A stretch of DNA of 42,275 nucleotides, from contig JAFRYI010000004.1 of NCBI GenBank assembly GCA_017437745.1, positions 1-42,275 on the forward strand. The letters are read 5' to 3'. Position numbers and translations under genes: made by a program. Positions 41,244 to 42,275 of the stretch are shown here, piece by piece. Under the pieces are notes generated by a model. The model worked only from the letters and a program-made list of their open reading frames with translations. It was not told where the DNA came from and searched no databases. Origin of the DNA: Bacillota bacterium (GTDB taxonomy: Bacteria > Bacillota > Clostridia > Peptostreptococcales > Anaerovoracaceae). How positions within the stretch are numbered: the first letter of the stretch is position 1; every line of letters begins with the position of its first letter.

Positions 41244-42275
41244 TTACAGCTCATTGGTGGTTCTGGTGATCAGCTCGTCCTGAACTGTCTTGGTGAGCAG
41301 CGTGTAGTATGTGGAGTATCCTGCTACGCGGACTACCAGGTCGGAATAATCCTTCGGCTTCTCCTGGGCCGCCTTAAGGGTCTTGTTGTCCACTACGTTG
41401 AACTGGATGTGCTTTCCGCCGTTCATCAGGTAGGTCTTGACTAGAGCAGCCAGTTTGTCCAGATCCTCCGGGCTCTTGAGAGCAGAGGGGCTCATCTTCA
41501 TGTTCAGAAGCATGGCGTTGAACGGATCCTGGTTGATCTTCATCGCGGACTTAAGGGAAACGGTCGGGCCGCCCTTATCGGTACCCTGCTGCGGGGATAC
41601 GACGCCGTCCGGAAGAGTCTCGCCCTTCTTGCGGCCGTCAGGTGTAGCGCAGGTATAGGATCCGCCGGGTGCGTAAGCTGTGATGGAAATACCGGTCGGA
41701 CGCGGGCAGGCGCCGTGAACGGTGGTGAAGCTGTTGCAGTTGTCGACCCAGGTCTTATAAAGGTCTACAGCGAACCAGTCCGCTCTGTCGTCGTCGTTGC
41801 CGTACTTCGGAGCAGCCTTGAAATCTGCCTGCATCTCTTCGTAGCCTACCCAGTCAGCCTCGATGGCGTTGTAGAGCTCTTCCATGGTGTACTTCTTCTG
41901 CTCGAATACGAGTTCCTTAACTGCTGCCATGGAGTTTACTACGGAGATCATTCCTACGGGGTTCATCAGGGAGCTGTTCTCATAAGGAAGGCTCCTGCTC
42001 ATCATGTCCTTTCCGGACTTGATGCCGTCATAGGCGAACGCGCTGTGGATGACGTCGTTGTTTACGTACTCAGTTACCTTGATGAGTATGTTGTGCTCCT
42101 CGTTGTAGAGGCTCATGAAGTGATAGAGCTGCTTCTTATATGCATTGTAGAAATCGTCGAAGGTCTTGAAATCCTTCATCTCGCCGGTCTGCAGGCCTAC
42201 TATCTCGTCGGAATTGTAGTTGTAGCCGTTGTGCATGGTGATGTCGAGCACCTTTGCGCATACGAACATTCCGAG
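41244..42275 (-). CDS. Glycyl radical enzyme (pyruvate formate-lyase superfamily), C-terminal part
   Basis: The frame is open at the right edge, with 343 residues visible. The glycyl-radical loop VVRVAGYSTYYTLL lies near the C-terminus with the radical Gly in RVAGYS. Upstream are the family blocks PGGSYTCATPDGRKKGE and DGVVSPQQGTDKGGPT, and the HPSAL-like SPSALKSPEDL with LMNGGKHIQFNVVD. The catalytic-cysteine loop (GC.E type in this superfamily) is expected just beyond the edge, so the key residues that separate diol dehydratases, sulfite lyases, decarboxylases and pyruvate formate-lyase are not seen. The SPQQGTDKGG block resembles the lyase/dehydratase branch more than true PFL. It needs an activating radical-SAM enzyme, not in the window. 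The adjoining TctABC suggests an imported carboxylate or related substrate. Confidence 0.92.
   Translation of the reverse strand, partial: LGMFVCAKVLDITMHNGYNYNSDEIVGLQTGEMKDFKTFDDFYNAYKKQLYHFMSLYNEEHNILIKVTEYVNNDVIHSAFAYDGIKSGKDMMSRSLPYENSSLMNPVGMISVVNSMAAVKELVFEQKKYTMEELYNAIEADWVGYEEMQADFKAAPKYGNDDDRADWFAVDLYKTWVDNCNSFTTVHGACPRPTGISITAYAPGGSYTCATPDGRKKGETLPDGVVSPQQGTDKGGPTVSLKSAMKINQDPFNAMLLNMKMSPSALKSPEDLDKLAALVKTYLMNGGKHIQFNVVDNKTLKAAQEKPKDYSDLVVRVAGYSTYYTLLTKTVQDELITRTTNEL

Overview
The window looks like chromosome from a Gram-positive anaerobe of the Clostridia. The evidence is TrkA/TrkH, a YerC-type TrpR-family regulator heading a his operon, strong AGGAGG ribosome sites, a lipoprotein-anchored TctC, a glycyl radical enzyme and a very large InlB/MBG-repeat surface protein. 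No rRNA, tRNA, CRISPR array, insertion sequence or prophage gene was seen. Many promoters read here are of the extended -10 type (TGnTATAAT with a poor -35). The species assignment is inference only.

Left to right: (1) 1-5401, minus: most of a giant secreted repeat protein, cut by the left edge. It has its own promoter and very regular 240-bp (80-residue) repeats. (2) 5699-10450, minus: a housekeeping run der-miaB-ybaB-recR-lgt ending in a clear terminator. (3) 10648-15417, plus: a potassium-uptake operon, trkA followed by two different trkH genes and an unknown membrane protein. It diverges from der across a palindromic double promoter. (4) 15404-17212: a degenerate, shortened MocR-type regulator facing an ECF transporter S component. 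(5) 17311-19173, plus: mnmA and a plsC-type acyltransferase, closed by convergent terminators. (6) 19262-24452, minus: an NAD-salvage group (nadE and a NadD-PncB fusion), a GltS-like carrier and an acyltransferase carrying a zinc ribbon. (7) 24733-33187, minus: a complete histidine operon yerC-hisZG-hisD-hisC-hisB-hisH-hisA-hisF-hisIE-hisK, in which HisZ and HisG are one polypeptide. (8) 33344-35020, minus: nadK and a MerR regulator. (9) 35128-41012, minus: a CapA-family protein, a MatC-like dicarboxylate carrier and a tripartite tricarboxylate transporter (tctB-tctA-tctC). (10) 41244 to the right edge, minus: the C-terminal half of a glycyl radical enzyme.

How they work together: the his operon encodes every step from PRPP and ATP to histidine. 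Its first gene is the likely repressor, and its promoter holds a perfect 12-bp palindrome between -35 and -10. PncB, NadD, NadE and NadK together would take nicotinate to NADP. The right end (organic-acid carriers beside a glycyl radical enzyme) suggests anaerobic use of a small carboxylated or related substrate, which cannot be named from this sequence.

The points most worth a second look are the NadD-PncB fusion with an internal ribosome site at the domain junction, the HisZ-HisG fusion, the MocR protein whose PLP lysine is replaced by isoleucine, the acyltransferase/zinc-ribbon protein, a terminator whose loop holds the next gene's -10, and the palindromic divergent promoter between der and trkA.
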